Source: Paraphysomonas bandaiensis (taxonomy: Eukaryota; Chrysophyceae). Taken from it: DNA of 64,000 bases. Numbering within the stretch: the stretch's first letter is position 1; every line of letters begins with the position of its first letter. The notes beneath the pieces were generated by a model. The model did no database searches, was not told the DNA's origin, and saw only the letters and a list, made by a program, of their open reading frames with translations. The DNA lies in contig CBFFRP010000115.1 in assembly GCA_965644295.1 (NCBI GenBank), positions 1 through 64,000 of the forward strand, read 5' to 3'. The position numbers were made by a program, and so were the translations under genes. Shown here one piece after another: positions 1 to 11,504 of the stretch.

Positions 1-2683
1 AACTCGATCCAAAAAAGTATTCACGGATTTCGAAAAAAGTTTCCAAGTACGCTTGTAGATCGCATTCTAAACCTTCCAAGCTCTCCTTCGTTCTTTCACG
101 AAGCAAGTCAACAACGTGTGCTTTACAGGTAGTTTGTCCATGGCTACGCGGATCCTCACAAACGAGAGATAGAATCTTCTCAACGAAATCGCGTTTGAAG
201 GCATAAACTACCTTCATCAAATTATCTTCGTGCTTCGCCTGGTGAGCCCTTTTCTTCTTAAAAATATTTTTAATGCTAATATACAGAGAGGGTGTACCAA
301 GTCTCCAAAAGTCATCAAACTGTTCTCTAATCGCTGTAGCTATTTCGTTGTTATCCCTTGTTTGTGCAGACGATCCGGGTGTGGTGCTGGCCCGAGTGGT
401 GGACTACAAAAGATTGGCCATATTTTTACCTAGTTGCCATATGTTGTCAGTCCAGTGCTCTAAGGCGACTAGTATCTTGTCCAAAAGTTCCTGAAGAGTA
501 ATCACCTATTCGATGCATAATATCATCTGAAAATATTATCGCTTGCAGGTTAAGCTTTCTCCGCATTTTGGCAGGGTCTGTTTCAATGCGCGAACTCTGA
601 GGAGATAAACTATTCGCTACACGAGACACCTCTGAGACAATTTCAGATATCTCACTACCACTAAATCAGAAGGCGAGCTATTCCCTGACGTTATCCGCAT
701 AACACCTCTACAAGCAACCCGTAGCTCCCACTGAGGAGCATTTAATTTTCCTTAAGTCTTTCGCGGCCTTCCTTATTCTTTTTGTATTGTCTTAGTGTCG
801 TTTGGAACAGATTTGCAACAGATATTATACTGTCATAGAGTGGGCTTCTATTCTGATGCCCTATTGTACCATCTTGAATATACCCTGCAAAACGTTTTTC
901 TGCACGACACAGTCCCATACGTATAGCATCATACCCTCGTCATTGTGGTCTTCCTGAGTCCGTGCTGATACAGTAAACCGATTCGAATAAAACGTTCACC
1001 ATTCGTAAAGTCAATAAGGTCGCTCACTCTATCCGTGCCATATCTACTAGCCAAATTCTTCCTTCCATCTATACTTGTTAGAAGTGACGAGAACAATAGT
1101 ATTTGAAGAGGATACGTGTATATTCCTTCCCGCATTATACAATCAACTTCATCATTCGCTCTTGACCACGAACATACTGCCTTCGTTGTGTCTTAAATAC
1201 ACCTTTTAATGCCTTCATATTTCCATTAACAAATGTTTCATGTTCTCTTTTAAGACGATTTAAATTTGTTTCATCTTGAAGTAAATTCATTGCAGTGGGA
1301 TGCTCACTCTTTTCATCATATTTAATCCAATAAAACATGTATCGAGAAGGATCGTTTGCTCGTTTAGTAAAGAATTCTTTACCATATCTTTCCTTGCTCA
1401 TATCATCTGCTAATGGAGATCGATAACAATCTGTAGAAGAGTCGATTGCTAATACAATATCACTGCTATTCATTGCATCATCTAAATACTTCTCATTAAA
1501 TGAATCTTGATCACAGCACCCGGGAGGATCGACATATCGACAATCACGGAGTATACGTGAGGGGACATATACATGTACAGCCTCTAATAAGACCCTTAAA
1601 CGAGGATAGGATGTATAATATGCAATCTTTGATGCCACATATTCACGATCGTCATTTGGTGGCTTCCCATCTCCACAAAAGCACAGTGTTTTACCTATAT
1701 GACTCTCTATGATATCATCATATCTGTGTGTGTCCCATGGGGACGGATAACTTCGAAAGTGTTCTGGTAACCACTCAAGATCTTCTTCAATATCTTCATC
1801 CTCATCATCACCAGATATATCCAATAAGGCTTTTGCTACTATAGTAGCATTCTTTACAACTCGTTTGACTTCGACTTCACATGTTTCACTTTCCAGCTAT
1901 CATCATTGAATCCATTGAATAAATCTCCTATACAGGACACTACACTCCCTACCGCATTTTTACGTGGACGAAATACAAGAATTGCATGAAATATATCCCC
2001 ATAATCAAAATATATAGGAAACTGTGTAGTTGATCCAGCTGCTGGTCGTGAGGATGGAACTATGAAGGGTCGAAACAAACGTTCATTATCCTCATCAACT
2101 GTACTTGTATTCAAATAGTAGTCTTCTTCACAGCACTTCTGAATAAGTGATAATGTTTTATCAGGTTTCCGGATTTTTTCGATAATTTGTATCATTTTGT
2201 GGTTGTAGCATTTCCACATTATTTCCTGTGAAATCGTCTTTATATTCTAATCGAAGACATTTTTTTGCATTTACTCGATAAGTTGCACTGTCCACCATGG
2301 TTAACATAAGGATCATATTCATAATGAATGATTTTCCAACCCCACTTTTTCCAAGTAAACAAATTGTTGGTTTTGAAATCAGTTTCTGACCTTTCTTGTT
2401 TAATGAAACAATCACGTACGGATCGAACTTCATCAGATATATGTTCTGATAATTCATTTTCATCTAAAAAACATTGTAATTTTTCTTCAAAAAACTGTAA
2501 TATTGCGAATCTAAATTATCCAAAATCTAGTGAATCATCTGTGAATTGACGCTCACAGTTATCTTCATCCTCATCATCATCCGATATGGACTCAGTTCGA
2601 TTAGGTGAAGGCATTGTAACCTTCCTCTTGACTGGACTGGTGTCGTTAGTATCGTCATGGGTTCGCTTGATCCCTCTTTCCAT
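1..2683 (-). pseudogene. Dynamin/SLIP-GC-like large P-loop GTPase, broken reading frame, runs off the left edge
   Basis: Minus-strand coding similarity runs from about 2683 to the left edge, but in several frames. A likely start is the Met before KRTHDD (2683), followed by an acidic DDDEDED tract. The G1/Walker A motif GKSGVGKS lies at 2329-2352. A Ser/Thr-rich switch-like stretch (RPAAGSTT) lies near 2040, and a G3-like motif (VDPPG) near 1525. Below that come segments resembling the helical part of SLIP-GC-type GTPases, for example YPLQILLFSSLLTS near 1090 and a long charged stretch at 1-400. The frame is broken by a TAA at 2516-2518, by shifts near 2380-2420, 2165-2219, 1860-1900 and 1135-1150, and by a TAG near 415. 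None has clear splice signals, so I call it a pseudogene; consensus errors in the assembly are the alternative. The GTPase family is well supported; the exact subfamily is inference. Confidence 0.7.
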
Positions 2684-4079
2684 TAGATGTTTGTTATCAC
2701 TGTTACTGCAATGTTTGATGTATTGTAAGATATGAATGAAAGAATGAGTGCTGTCCCAATGTGTGTTTGTGACAAAATGTCCAAAGCACAAGATTATGGA
2801 AAAAATCCGCCAGTCATATCTTGAAAGGTTGGGTACACAGTGAGCTGAAAACATATCTTGCACGGATGAACCCTCCAGAACCCTAAAAATCAGGGATTTT
2901 CCTGTAAATGTATAGTAATTATTATGTAAAGATATTGACACAGGCTAGTCATTACTTTACAGATGTAGTTCAAGTAAACTAAACTTGCTGTGGTGGACAC
3001 GATGACGTTTACAGATTTTTGATTGGTGTTGTATTACTTGCAGGGCGAGAAAATTTAAAGGAGCACCAAGACATTCAATCTTGCTCGCACAGACCGCTGG
3101 TGAGCACCCGATAGACTCTCACAGAGCCCAATATAAGTCTATTAGACTATGATTAAAATTTTAGTTTCGTGTAATGCACCTTTTTTTCAGTAATAGAATC
3201 CTAACGACCTCGATAAGCACGTGTTGCAGCATTTCCCAGCATCTCAATGGGACAGCGAACACCCCAACAAGGGCAAGATAAGAAGGCTGTGAAGCCCAGT
3301 ATGGTCTGTAAGGGCCATATTAAGCACAAGCTGGTTAGACCTTGTTTAGCGATTGAGCAGGAGGTTTTTTACCGGCTTCAGTTCCTGTGAAGCGCAAGGT
3401 GAACCACGTCCTGAGCACCCTCTCCCCTCCTGGGAGCACTACTAATGGTAGTTCATCCACAATGCCATCCCTCGCATCTTTGAGGGGCATTGTGAAGGCA
3501 GTGCATCAGTGCCATTCACCACAGAACTTTTTCTTGCCTCACATGGACGTAGTTACTTAATGTCATTTTTGGAATTAATATATTTATGTTATTAGCTAAT
3601 GTTGATTGCTCTGTTATACGTATTTCTATATATGAAATTTTATCAAATTGGTATTGTTATATATTTACTGTGGATAGAGTGATCAATTAGGATATACTTA
3701 GCAGTTAATTAAAATAATTTATATTATAATCAACAACTTTCAATAATTTATTTTCATAATTTAAGAAGTATTATTTACTAGAATTTCCAAGAGCTTTATA
3801 CTTCCAAATAGTCCAAATTTTCTAGCCTAAAAGTTCGAAATTACTGACATTGGACTCTTATATTATTATTTAGGTATTTCCATTCACCAGGACTTCGATA
3901 AGAGATAAGAATATCACGACTTTATGTCAGGAGCAACTTTATGTATGTCACCAAGCTATTGGAAAAATTCAATATATGTCTAATTGTAAACCAATTTCTA
4001 CACCAATGTTGCACTTATCATTCAATTATGATATATAATATATATGCACGAGCCTAATCATTTATTGTACTCGAATCAA
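2684..4079. other. Intergenic, no gene recognised
   Basis: No convincing coding exon is seen. The part at 3180-3560 is more GC-rich than its surroundings and may be old transposon coding DNA, but no family motif is readable. The part at 3570-4060 is strongly AT-rich. Confidence 0.4.
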
Positions 4080-4677
4080 CAATATGTTCAAAACTTCCCA
4101 TACGAGGAGCTCGCTGGATCCCTCAAGTACCTAGCTGTACGCAGTCTAAACACTTGTTAGATTTTCTGATATGCCTAACCTTACTACATGTGATGCTGTG
4201 CTGCATGTTGGTGCCTCAAAGGCGCTGCCAAGCAAGGATTAATATATTGTGGATCCCACCCAACATTGTCAGGATACTGCGATAGCGATTGGGCACGCTG
4301 CAACCTCACTCGACGGTCCACTACCTTCATATTTTTCATAGGTGTCTTATATTAAGGCAATCTCGATTACAGACAACAGTAGCATTGTCGTCTACTGAAG
4401 CAGAATATCTTCAGCATCTCAGGAAGAATTATGGTTACGATCTTTATTATCAGAAATTGGTTTCAATCTCCCATTTTCAAAACTAATTAAGGGCGATAAT
4501 AAACGTGCAGTCCAATGACGTTACAATCCTACTCATCATCGCCGTGCAAAACACATCGCGATTCGATATCACTTTATTCTTTATTCGAGAAAATATTGCC
4601 AAAAACCTATTGACTGTTCATCACATATCCACCACGTCAATACCAACCTTCTCACAAAACCACTAGGAACAAACTAA
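4080..4677 (+). mobile_element. Ty1/copia retrotransposon remnant: end of reverse transcriptase plus RNase H
   Basis: Short coding pieces in shifting frames follow the order of a copia Pol C-terminus. FPYEELAGSLKYLAV (near 4095) matches the PYREAVGSLMYL region. SGYCDSDWA with RRSTTF (4270-4330) matches the GYSDADWAG..RRSTSG signature. QTTVALSSTEAEY (near 4375-4415) is the RNase H core. KHIAIRYHF (near 4550-4580) and LLTKPLGTN before TAA 4675-4677 match the protein end. Stops and frameshifts show it is dead. The upstream gag, protease and integrase are missing, and I could not define LTRs. The family assignment is secure. Confidence 0.85.
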
Positions 4678-5082
4678 ATTGCGAACATCCCATCCAGCAA
4701 CAATAAAAAATGGTCAACAATCTCAGAGACACCCAAATCACTAATATCAAGCCATAAGCGGCCTAGGTGGCTAGTATGAGTAGCACGGACTAATTTTGTT
4801 CAATACATACATGATGCTGGACTAGAAAGATGGAAACATCCTTCTTACTATTGTTAAGCTTAAATAACTAGGCATGTTGAAGTATAAACCCAGATAGCTG
4901 GCTTTATCAAATTCATGCTCTTGCATTCCACGTATTCAACGAATCACCATTCTATGTAAATTATAAAACTAAAATTTAAGTACACATCATGCAAAATGCA
5001 CGCATCACATGACTAACACTGCACTTAACTACTGCATCCAGCAACCTTACTGAAAAAAACTATTAACAAGGAAGTAGTAAAA
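4678..5082. other. Intergenic, downstream of copia remnant and EAF6
   Basis: No gene is seen. It may contain decayed 3' LTR sequence of the copia remnant plus the 3' flank of the minus-strand EAF6 gene, but no repeat border was found. Confidence 0.35.
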
Positions 5083-5617
5083 TTATTCATTGTTAGTGGC
5101 ATCAGTTTCCTGGGTCTCATTTTCTGTGGTAGACTTCTTACGACTAGAGCTTGCATTGGTCGTAGCCGTCTGCAAAGAAATAGTAGTAACATGACTATCA
5201 CAAATTTATAGTTTAACGTGTACCTTTTTAGCATTCTCCTTTCTCGAAGCCGGAGAGGTGACTGAAGATAAGGAAAATAGCCTTAAGAAACGATCGTATG
5301 AGTGGTATAACTCTATATTATATTATGCGGTGCATTACCTCTCTTCGTTTCCTATCGTTTTCCTTTTTTTGATCCGTTCCGCTGACAAATAGCACCCCCA
5401 TCCCGAAAATATATTCCCAAAATCTCTGGTATCCTCCAAGTAACTTGATTCCAGCTCATATATTTGTTTCTCGATAGTGTTCAACTCGGCTCTGAGACTA
5501 TTACAAATATATTGAAACAATTAATTTTAATATTGCAAACTTTCAAAAGCGTTACTCTTTGCGCTTTCTTTCTGTTCCCGCCGCAATACTGGCTGTGGGG
5601 GTCTCATTGCTTGGCAT
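5083..5617 (-). CDS. EAF6: EAF6/MEAF6-family subunit of histone acetyltransferase complexes
   Basis: Four exons in phase: 5617-5556, 5497-5339, 5281-5224 and 5169-5083, with introns of 54-58 nt and clear GT..AG borders. The product is 121 residues, a usual size for the family. After a short N-terminus (MPSNETPTAS...) comes the diagnostic helix pair: LRAELNTIEKQIYELE, then SYLEDTRDFGNIFSGW. The Eaf6 family is recognised by the ELE.SYLE.T..(Y/F)GNI..GW signature. The basic and then Ser/Thr/Glu-rich tail is low in complexity, as is common in this family. Eaf6 proteins bridge ING/EPL-type subunits in NuA4, MOZ/MORF and HBO1-type nuclear complexes. The gene is divergent from the DUF599 gene at 6180, with 562 bp shared between them. 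Confidence 0.87.
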
Positions 5618-6179
5618 GAATAGAGATGTATAAATGAGAGTGGAGTTCAACTCTTTAGGGTTTATTTTAGCTAACCACGTGAAATATACTGTACAGCATA
5701 GTATGTCCACATCCACGGGCCTTCTGACCTGCTCTATTCATCTATACGGATCGGCATCCTTCGTATATTTTTGTTCCAAGAAGCCTCTAATATTGAGACA
5801 ACAATTATCTGTATTCCAGCCGTAGTTGTATATCAATAATATAGAGGACTTTTGCTTCAATTAATTTCCGAAAACTGAGATCCGGAGATGCTGACTGCCG
5901 GTCCTCCAGTGCATCAGTATTCGGTGGCGTATACTGCTGTATAGGTATACGGTATATGATATACCACGATTTGACAGTTACGATTTCGTAGTATAATATA
6001 CAGAGTAAACCCTGATTGAATACTGAACAAGAGCCACATCATAATCACCAATCAACCTGCTGCTTGGATATTACAAATTAAAATACATCTTCCTCTGTTC
6101 ACATTATCGGCCGTACAGTAAGCCTCCAAACAAATCTAAGCTGTACTGAATGTCCATAGTCCAAGTTAATTAATTGTAG
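5618..6179. promoter_or_regulatory. Shared upstream region of EAF6 and the first DUF599 gene
   Basis: This 562-bp divergent intergenic stretch must hold both promoters. A near-palindromic TATAC/GTATA-rich stretch at 5935-6005 (GGTATACGGTATATGATATA) is a candidate core or structured site. Similar GATATACCGTATTCC wording occurs upstream of the second DUF599 gene near 17640-17660. No defined element can be named. Confidence 0.3.
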
Positions 6180-7254
6180 ATGGTATCTGGCGACAAATCC
6201 TGGTGGGGTCTTCCCCTGCATGACATTATCATCCCTCTTTGTGTTTGGGTCGTTATTGCTTCTTATTATGTATACCAAATCAACCGCCGAGTTCAAAGTA
6301 ACCATCTGGCTGTACTAAACATGGGAGAAGGAGATCATTATTATCCATATTATTTCTATCATGTGAGCGCAGTGTGTATATAATTATCTGGCCTTAGTGT
6401 ACGGTTGGAAAAAAATTCACAGCTTATATGATTGTTTTGTAGATGCGGAGTGGGTGGATACGCAAAAATCATTTGAGCGGACAGGGAACCGCTAATTCCA
6501 CACGTGACTACTTAAGAGCATTAATATTCTTCGCTGGAAATACTGCACGTGCGTAAGAGCAGCAACGGTGTTTATCTTTAGTACCATTGCGCGCACAGTT
6601 TATAGTCGTATGAAAAGTTGTCGTTTATATATATGGTTTCTTATTGTGTATTTCTGACTAGAATCTTGATTGTAGTGGTTGGAGGTCTGGTTTCTGGCTA
6701 TGCTGCTTCTTCGTACAAAGGGGAGAGCAGTGCTGCAGACAATTACTTGGTCTTCAAGCTTGGCTTTTCAGGGTTTATTTTCCTTGTGATGTTCTTTCTT
6801 TTCCTATATAGCATTCGGTTTGGACTTCACTTTCAGTAAGACGTGATTTTTATTCGTGGTGTTTGCTAATATGGGTGCGTAGTTTTCTCATGAATGTTAA
6901 GGAAGCCAATGGGGTACCCATCAATCTAATGATCATAGAGAAAATCTTTCATGCCTCTCATTTTTATTATGCATCTGGTAGTATATCTGTTGTGACACCC
7001 TTTGTTGTATTTGATGCATTCGCACTTTAGGATTGCGGCTGTATTACACTGTTATCCCACTTTTCGCATGGGTGATATCCTCGTGGGCTCTACTGGCCAT
7101 ATCTCCTCTGTATATATATCTGGTTGAAAACTATGACAATCTATCTTTCCTTGAGCAAGATCTAGAAGACATGTACAAGGGAACGGAATATGCGAAGTAT
7201 CGCCCAGTGAATTCCATTGACAATGACTGTGGGGTGCAGGTGACGAAGAGATGA
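6180..7254 (+). CDS. DUF599-family multi-pass membrane protein, paralogue 1
   Basis: Five exons in phase: 6180-6362, 6443-6548, 6676-6835, 6883-6977 and 7031-7254, giving 255 residues. The start is the Met of MVSGDKSWW. Family features in order: a first hydrophobic helix (HDIIIPLCVWVVIASYYV); a W..N.L..QG.ANSTRDYLRALIFFAGNTA block, the DUF599 counterpart of the plant QTLRNSIMAAT segment; a glycine-rich helix (VGGLVSGYAA); a long Phe-rich helix with SIRF; an HFLMNV segment; and a last helix pair in exon 5 (PLFAWVISSWALLAI). DUF599 proteins are predicted to have about four membrane helices, and their function is unknown. The gene is paralogous to 17959-19197 with the same intron positions and phases. 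Exon 5 is strikingly similar to its partner while other exons are diverged. Confidence 0.85.
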
Positions 7255-7648
7255 GGTTTCGAAATATAGATGTGCATTGATGCCGTCTTGGAAGTAGAAG
7301 TTAGTGACTATCTTTTAGTTTTGTTGTTTGTGTGAGTCTGAACCTTTGTGTTGAATATTAATGGAAGATATGAATTAAAATCGGTAGTTTATCAGTGGTT
7401 GCTATCAGAATGCTTATTTTATGTTGGTGTGAGCTCTATGGGAATGAGACTATTGCGTATGCGATAATAACCCATCTAGTCTGACAACTAAACTTTAAAG
7501 TAAAAAATTACTATCACTATTAGACATTTTTAGATGGTTTAAAACAATTCACTGAACTCAGTACTTAGTAACATTTACTTCTATTCACACTTAGTAACAC
7601 AGTTAGTATACACTTTCTCAATAATAATTAAGATTGTGGTAGACATCT
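7255..7648. other. 3' flank of DUF599 gene, no gene seen
   Basis: AT-rich sequence with no coding signal, ending at the candidate target site just before the hAT terminus at 7657. Confidence 0.4.
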
Positions 7649-7789
7649 CATTTCATCAGGGCTGCGTAACAATTAATATTGCAATTAAATTGCATTCATT
7701 AGCTATAGCTCGCGCAATTATAATTGCAATTAATTGCAATTAATTGCAATTTAATTGTGCCAATTATTGTCTAATTAACTTAGTTACTC

Positions 7790-8330
7790 ATTACAAGCAC
7801 GTATAGCATCTTCAACCATATACTTGCATTCCACAGAAATCTATTAAGGCGCAAGAACATAAGGGCCTCTAATCGATGAGTTGCCATAGATTTGGGCAGA
7901 TCACTCATGTTAATTTTTGCTCTCCTGAAAAACCTTTCAAGCAGCGGTACTTAGTTGGTTAGGTAGTGCGTAGTCGCTTTTGTTCTTGGTGCGCTTGGTG
8001 TCTTCTCGCCAGTGAGTCGACGCCATCATCTTCTTTTTTCTCTTCATCAGTTCTGTCCAACAAAAAACGTTTGAGCTGCGCCTTCTCAGGTCGAGTGAGA
8101 GTGTCCTCCAATTCGCTTTGAACTTACACAACAGCATTTTCGAAAGTCTGATTCAATGTCCGCATCCACACCAAGGTGATGGCTAGTACTAGGGAATTTC
8201 TGAATGAAGGTATTGAATAAAAAACGCACATCACTAAGATCGGCCTGTTCGGCGCCATCTTTCTGGAGAATCATAACAACGTTTTCGAATTCTCTTATAA
8301 CTCCGCTGTCATGCGCTCTAATTTAGCATG
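7790..8330 (-). pseudogene. hAT transposase C-terminal half, decayed
   Basis: The segment order matches the transposase at 51015-51869. VVMILQKDGAEQADLSDVRF (8280-8220) pairs with VALMLQKSSVDHYVVRSMMF. VQSELEDTLTRPEKAQLKR (8130-8075) pairs with IQSQQENTLTVAESEAVKG. LERFFRRAKINMSDLP with HRLEALMFLRLNRFLW (7925-7815) is the hAT dimerisation region and pairs with VERLFSRAKLIMRDQ..LELLLFLRCN. A TAA near 8130 and frame changes inactivate it. The N-terminal DGWT region is missing or unreadable. Confidence 0.75.
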
Positions 8331-8699
8331 ACATTGTATGTATGTGTCACTGCATTATTATATAGGAATTAGTTCGTTGACCTCATAGCCCTGATAATCC
8401 ATGTCCATACCGCTGCATATCAGTTAGCAGTGCACTTCAATCCTGCAGTGTCTTGTAGTAGTGAATGTCTGATTATTTAGCAATAGGCGTTGAGACCTTG
8501 CATCAATTAGTGGCTAGAAGAATGCTAGTCATACTAGTTAGACCACTACCCGTAACTAATCAATACAAACTCTTTTATCCTACTATTTAACGCTACGAAA
8601 GCTGCTTGTGCGTCGCCGCAAGCACCAAGGTGCAACCACTTCCGTTCTTTTGTGTGATATGAAATTCGCCTTTATCGTGTGTCCGTGGACTCACCGGCG

Positions 8700-10440
8700 C
8701 TATTGATCTGGGGGTCTCCCTTTGGGATGGGTCTCCATTGGTGTTGGAGGGGGCTCAGCGTTCTGGATTAGGGTCCTGAGTGCACCTAGTTCCAGATGTG
8801 TGGGTTGAGAGTGGTGGGGATTGTTGGGAGGAGGAGTTGGGTTTGTAGTCTGTGTTACTGTGCTCCTGTGGGGCCGCGGGTGTAGATAGAGTTGTCGAAG
8901 CCGTCGGCGTTGTGGAGGTCTGGGCAGTCCAGTGCTCTGTCGGGTAGGACCTGTGAGGTGTGCACGTGTGTCTGGAGTCGGGGACGCTGTGGGGGGTCTT
9001 CGTTGGACCCCTAGTAGTCGAAGGACTCTCGGACGTTGTCTTGACTGACTGCGTTTCGGACGGGGTCTCGGGAGTAGTCTGGGCGGCCTTTTGGACATGG
9101 TGATATAGCGACAACCGCGATCCTGTAGCATAAGCTTCGCTGCAGTGTAAAGCGGTTGCAGGAGATTAATAACCGCTGTTTCTAGGTTCCGTAGACTGTG
9201 TGCCGTCAGGTGGTTGTGTATGGCATCTCCGAAGACCGTTTCCAGTTGGGCTGCTGTGATGGTTCCAGTCCAGTATCTCTCGACCTGTGGGATGGAGGGA
9301 TTCCAGGCTCTGCTGGAGAGTCTCCGTAGTGCAGATGTGATCCAGTTGGGTAAGGTCTGAGTTCTCTGTATTTCGTGGAGCACATTTTTATGCGATTGAA
9401 ATGCAGTTTCCCTTATTTGGGTGATGGATTCATGTGTGCAGTCGAGGCACATATGTTTTAGGGAATCTAGTCGAAACCCGCAGTCAGAGCATGCGGCTTT
9501 GGTCAGGTCAAGTCCCTGTTTGGTTTTGGCCCGGTTCCTCCCTATGCAGAAAGATTTGTCCCATGTCAGTGCCGTGTTGAGTATTCTTTGGCGTAGATTT
9601 GAGCTGAGTTTGTCTTTGGATGCACTGCCATCCGCTTGAGCTAGTTTGCGCGGGAGGTGTACTCCGCTATTGGTCCAGTAGCCAGGCGCTCGATCAGGAT
9701 TGTGTCCGTAGCGTTGATCTCTGGTTGAAGTGTAGTTCTCAAGTGTCCTTAGGTCGCAGAGATCCTGGAAATTAGTAAGGAGTGGGCTAGAGTAGTATGG
9801 CCGTCTTGTACTGTGCATACGCCAGTGCCATAATCCAGCAGTTAGTAAGCGTTCGATGGCACTGTCAATCGCAATTGTGCAGACAGTGTAGTTATTTTTT
9901 CCAAGGATGCGATCGACTTCATGCCAGTCTTCACCCGCAACTGCGTCCGCAATATAGATGCCCTTGTCCTCAAACGTCCACTCCGTTTCATCTGTGGTAC
10001 GTCGTTCGGGATGGGACCTCACCCAGGTCACCTGTCGTTTGCAATCTCTGCTGGCTGCGATGCTTTCGAGTAGTACCCCTTTTGCACGGTGACCGAGAGC
10101 TCTGCGTCTTGTGGAGAGTGCTTCCTCAGTGCGGGTGCACACTGCCTGACAGTCTGTGTGGCTTCGTATGTGTTCGGGAATACGTGTTGAGAGTATAAGC
10201 CCCATGGCTGTGCCTATGAGTTCGTATGCGTATGAGTCCAAACCGGGCACGTCACGAAAGGGTGTATCTAGTCGTAGTATTGTGGTTGTACCATCTTCCC
10301 AGGCATTTTCTGGGGGTAAGTAGACGACCGCTGCACCTCCTCGGTGTGTCCATCGGGTTCGCGGATTGACATGAGTGAGGCGACGAGTGGAGAGCGCACT
10401 GGCTGTGTATGATCCATCTGTGAAGATAGCCTTGAAAAAG
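8700..10440 (-). pseudogene. LINE RNase H domain, Cys/His segment and Pro/Arg-rich tail
   Basis: The RNase H core is readable: IFTDGSYTAS (first Asp, near 10430), a Glu in AYELIGTAMG (near 10215), HTDCQAV (near 10155) and DAVAG (near 9950), with WVRSHPERR between. A later CSDCGFRLDSLKHMCLDC segment near 9480 looks like a zinc-binding knuckle. The last 130 residues are very Pro/Arg/Thr-rich. The long frame (516 codons from 10250) is intact, but the upstream RT is in another frame and truncated, so the copy cannot be autonomous. A short overlapping frame at 8755-9114 is a shadow. Confidence 0.8.
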
Positions 10441-11132
10441 TATCTGGTTGGACACTATTAAGGCCGAGTTCTTGTTTTAGGTTGGTCAGCATGTGTTCAT
10501 CCTGTGGTTCGGGGGGCTCAGGTTCCTGAAGGGTAAGGCCCAATTCCGTTCCCCATTCCCTGAGGCTGAGAACATAGTGGTGGTATTGGGGCTGTGGCTC
10601 TGTTGTCTGAGTGAGTAGAAAATGTGCTGCTTGACCTGCTTCTCCCCCGAGGGTTATTGCGCGCTGTAGAGATCCCCATTTTTGCTCCTGCGCCGAGTCT
10701 GAGAAACGTTTCATACCTAATCCGTTGTGCTTGAGTGAGAGGTAGATCAGTTCCGTGGGGTATCCAGGGCCTAGACTGAGGGCCTTTCTGTAGAGGGTTG
10801 CGCAAGCAGCGTCAATTTCTCTGTACCAGTGTAGCGGCCATGAAGCTTTGGTGGCTCTATAGAGCAAAGTCGGTATGATTTGGGTCTCGATAACCATGAC
10901 TTTACAGCCGGCTGAGGCCTGTTTAATCCCTAGGTGTGTGGTCACGACTTTCAGGTATTTTAGACACCAATCATGGGAGGCCTTGTCTGTGATTGTGAGA
11001 GGAAGGTCTGCTCCGAGGTAATGTATCGACTCTAGTGATGTTTGGATAGGGACTGGGTGTGGACGCCACGACCAGTCGTAGAGAATGATGTAGCCAATGG
11101 GGTCGGAGGACTTGTTGGAATCTTGTAGGATC
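10268..11132 (-). pseudogene. LINE reverse transcriptase, thumb/C-terminal part
   Basis: The frame is open from the 5' truncation down to about 10268. It reads IHYLGADLPLTITDK, then KVVTTHLGIKQASAGCKVMV, then ETQIIPTLLYRATKASWP. This is the usual order after the RT active site (YLG block, then the helix with LP..LY). The catalytic FADD-type box is absent because the copy begins downstream of it. The frame passes out of register with the RNase H frame around 10440-10450. Confidence 0.75.
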
Positions 11133-11504
11133 CAGTGTCTTGTAAGGCAGTCCAGGATCGGAAGAACATGATAGATACCTTCAACTAGAAGGGTAATACG
11201 ATATGGATCGAGCTGAACTTAGTTTTGTTGCTCAAGATCAAAATAGGAAAGACACAAAATCGACAGTCGTATAAAAAACGCTGTACTTCTCTTAATGTAA
11301 AAATATTTAAAATGAGAGGACTACCTCTTCCCACAATTTGAATAGCCGTTATAATAGCCATTATAAGGGTGATGAAGGGCAATAATAAATGGCTATTGAC
11401 CTTAAGGGTTTTCAAGTTCTAATTCTAATATTATGTCCAAATACATAATATTATATATAGTATATAATTGCCAATTAATTGCAATTCAATTAATTGATAC
11501 GCCG

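Larger units (their letters stand above)
8458..11132 (-). mobile_element. 5'-truncated LINE (non-LTR retrotransposon) with 12-bp target duplication, nested in the hAT
   Basis: The insert is flanked by CAGTGTCTTGTA at 8446-8457 and again at 11133-11144, a typical LINE target duplication. The uninterrupted hAT copy at 19477-20212 has only one such site (CAGTGTCCTGTA). The element reads on the minus strand: reverse transcriptase C-terminus, then RNase H, then a Cys/His stretch and a basic Pro/Arg-rich tail. It ends in a 3' UTR whose terminus (AACGCCTATTGCTAAATAAT) recurs at least eight times elsewhere in the window. The palm catalytic region of the RT is missing, so the copy is 5'-truncated. Confidence 0.87.
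7657..11504 (-). mobile_element. Decayed hAT transposon interrupted by a LINE insertion
   Basis: The left end CAGGGCTGCGTAACAATTAA at 7657 is the same terminus as in the precisely bounded element 19477-20212. The right part (11133-11504) matches the right part of that element and stops at TTGATACGC, just short of the expected AGCCCTG tip, so the right end is truncated. The interior carries a decayed hAT transposase on the minus strand (7790-8330). Between 8457 and 11133 a 2.7-kb LINE has inserted. Without the LINE the element would be about 1.2 kb. The flank at 7649-7656 (CATTTCAT) would be the target duplication, but no partner remains. Confidence 0.8.

Noticed and set aside
230-494. Plus-strand frames at the left edge
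   Set aside because: The minus strand here continues the GTPase-like protein; the plus frames are shadows.
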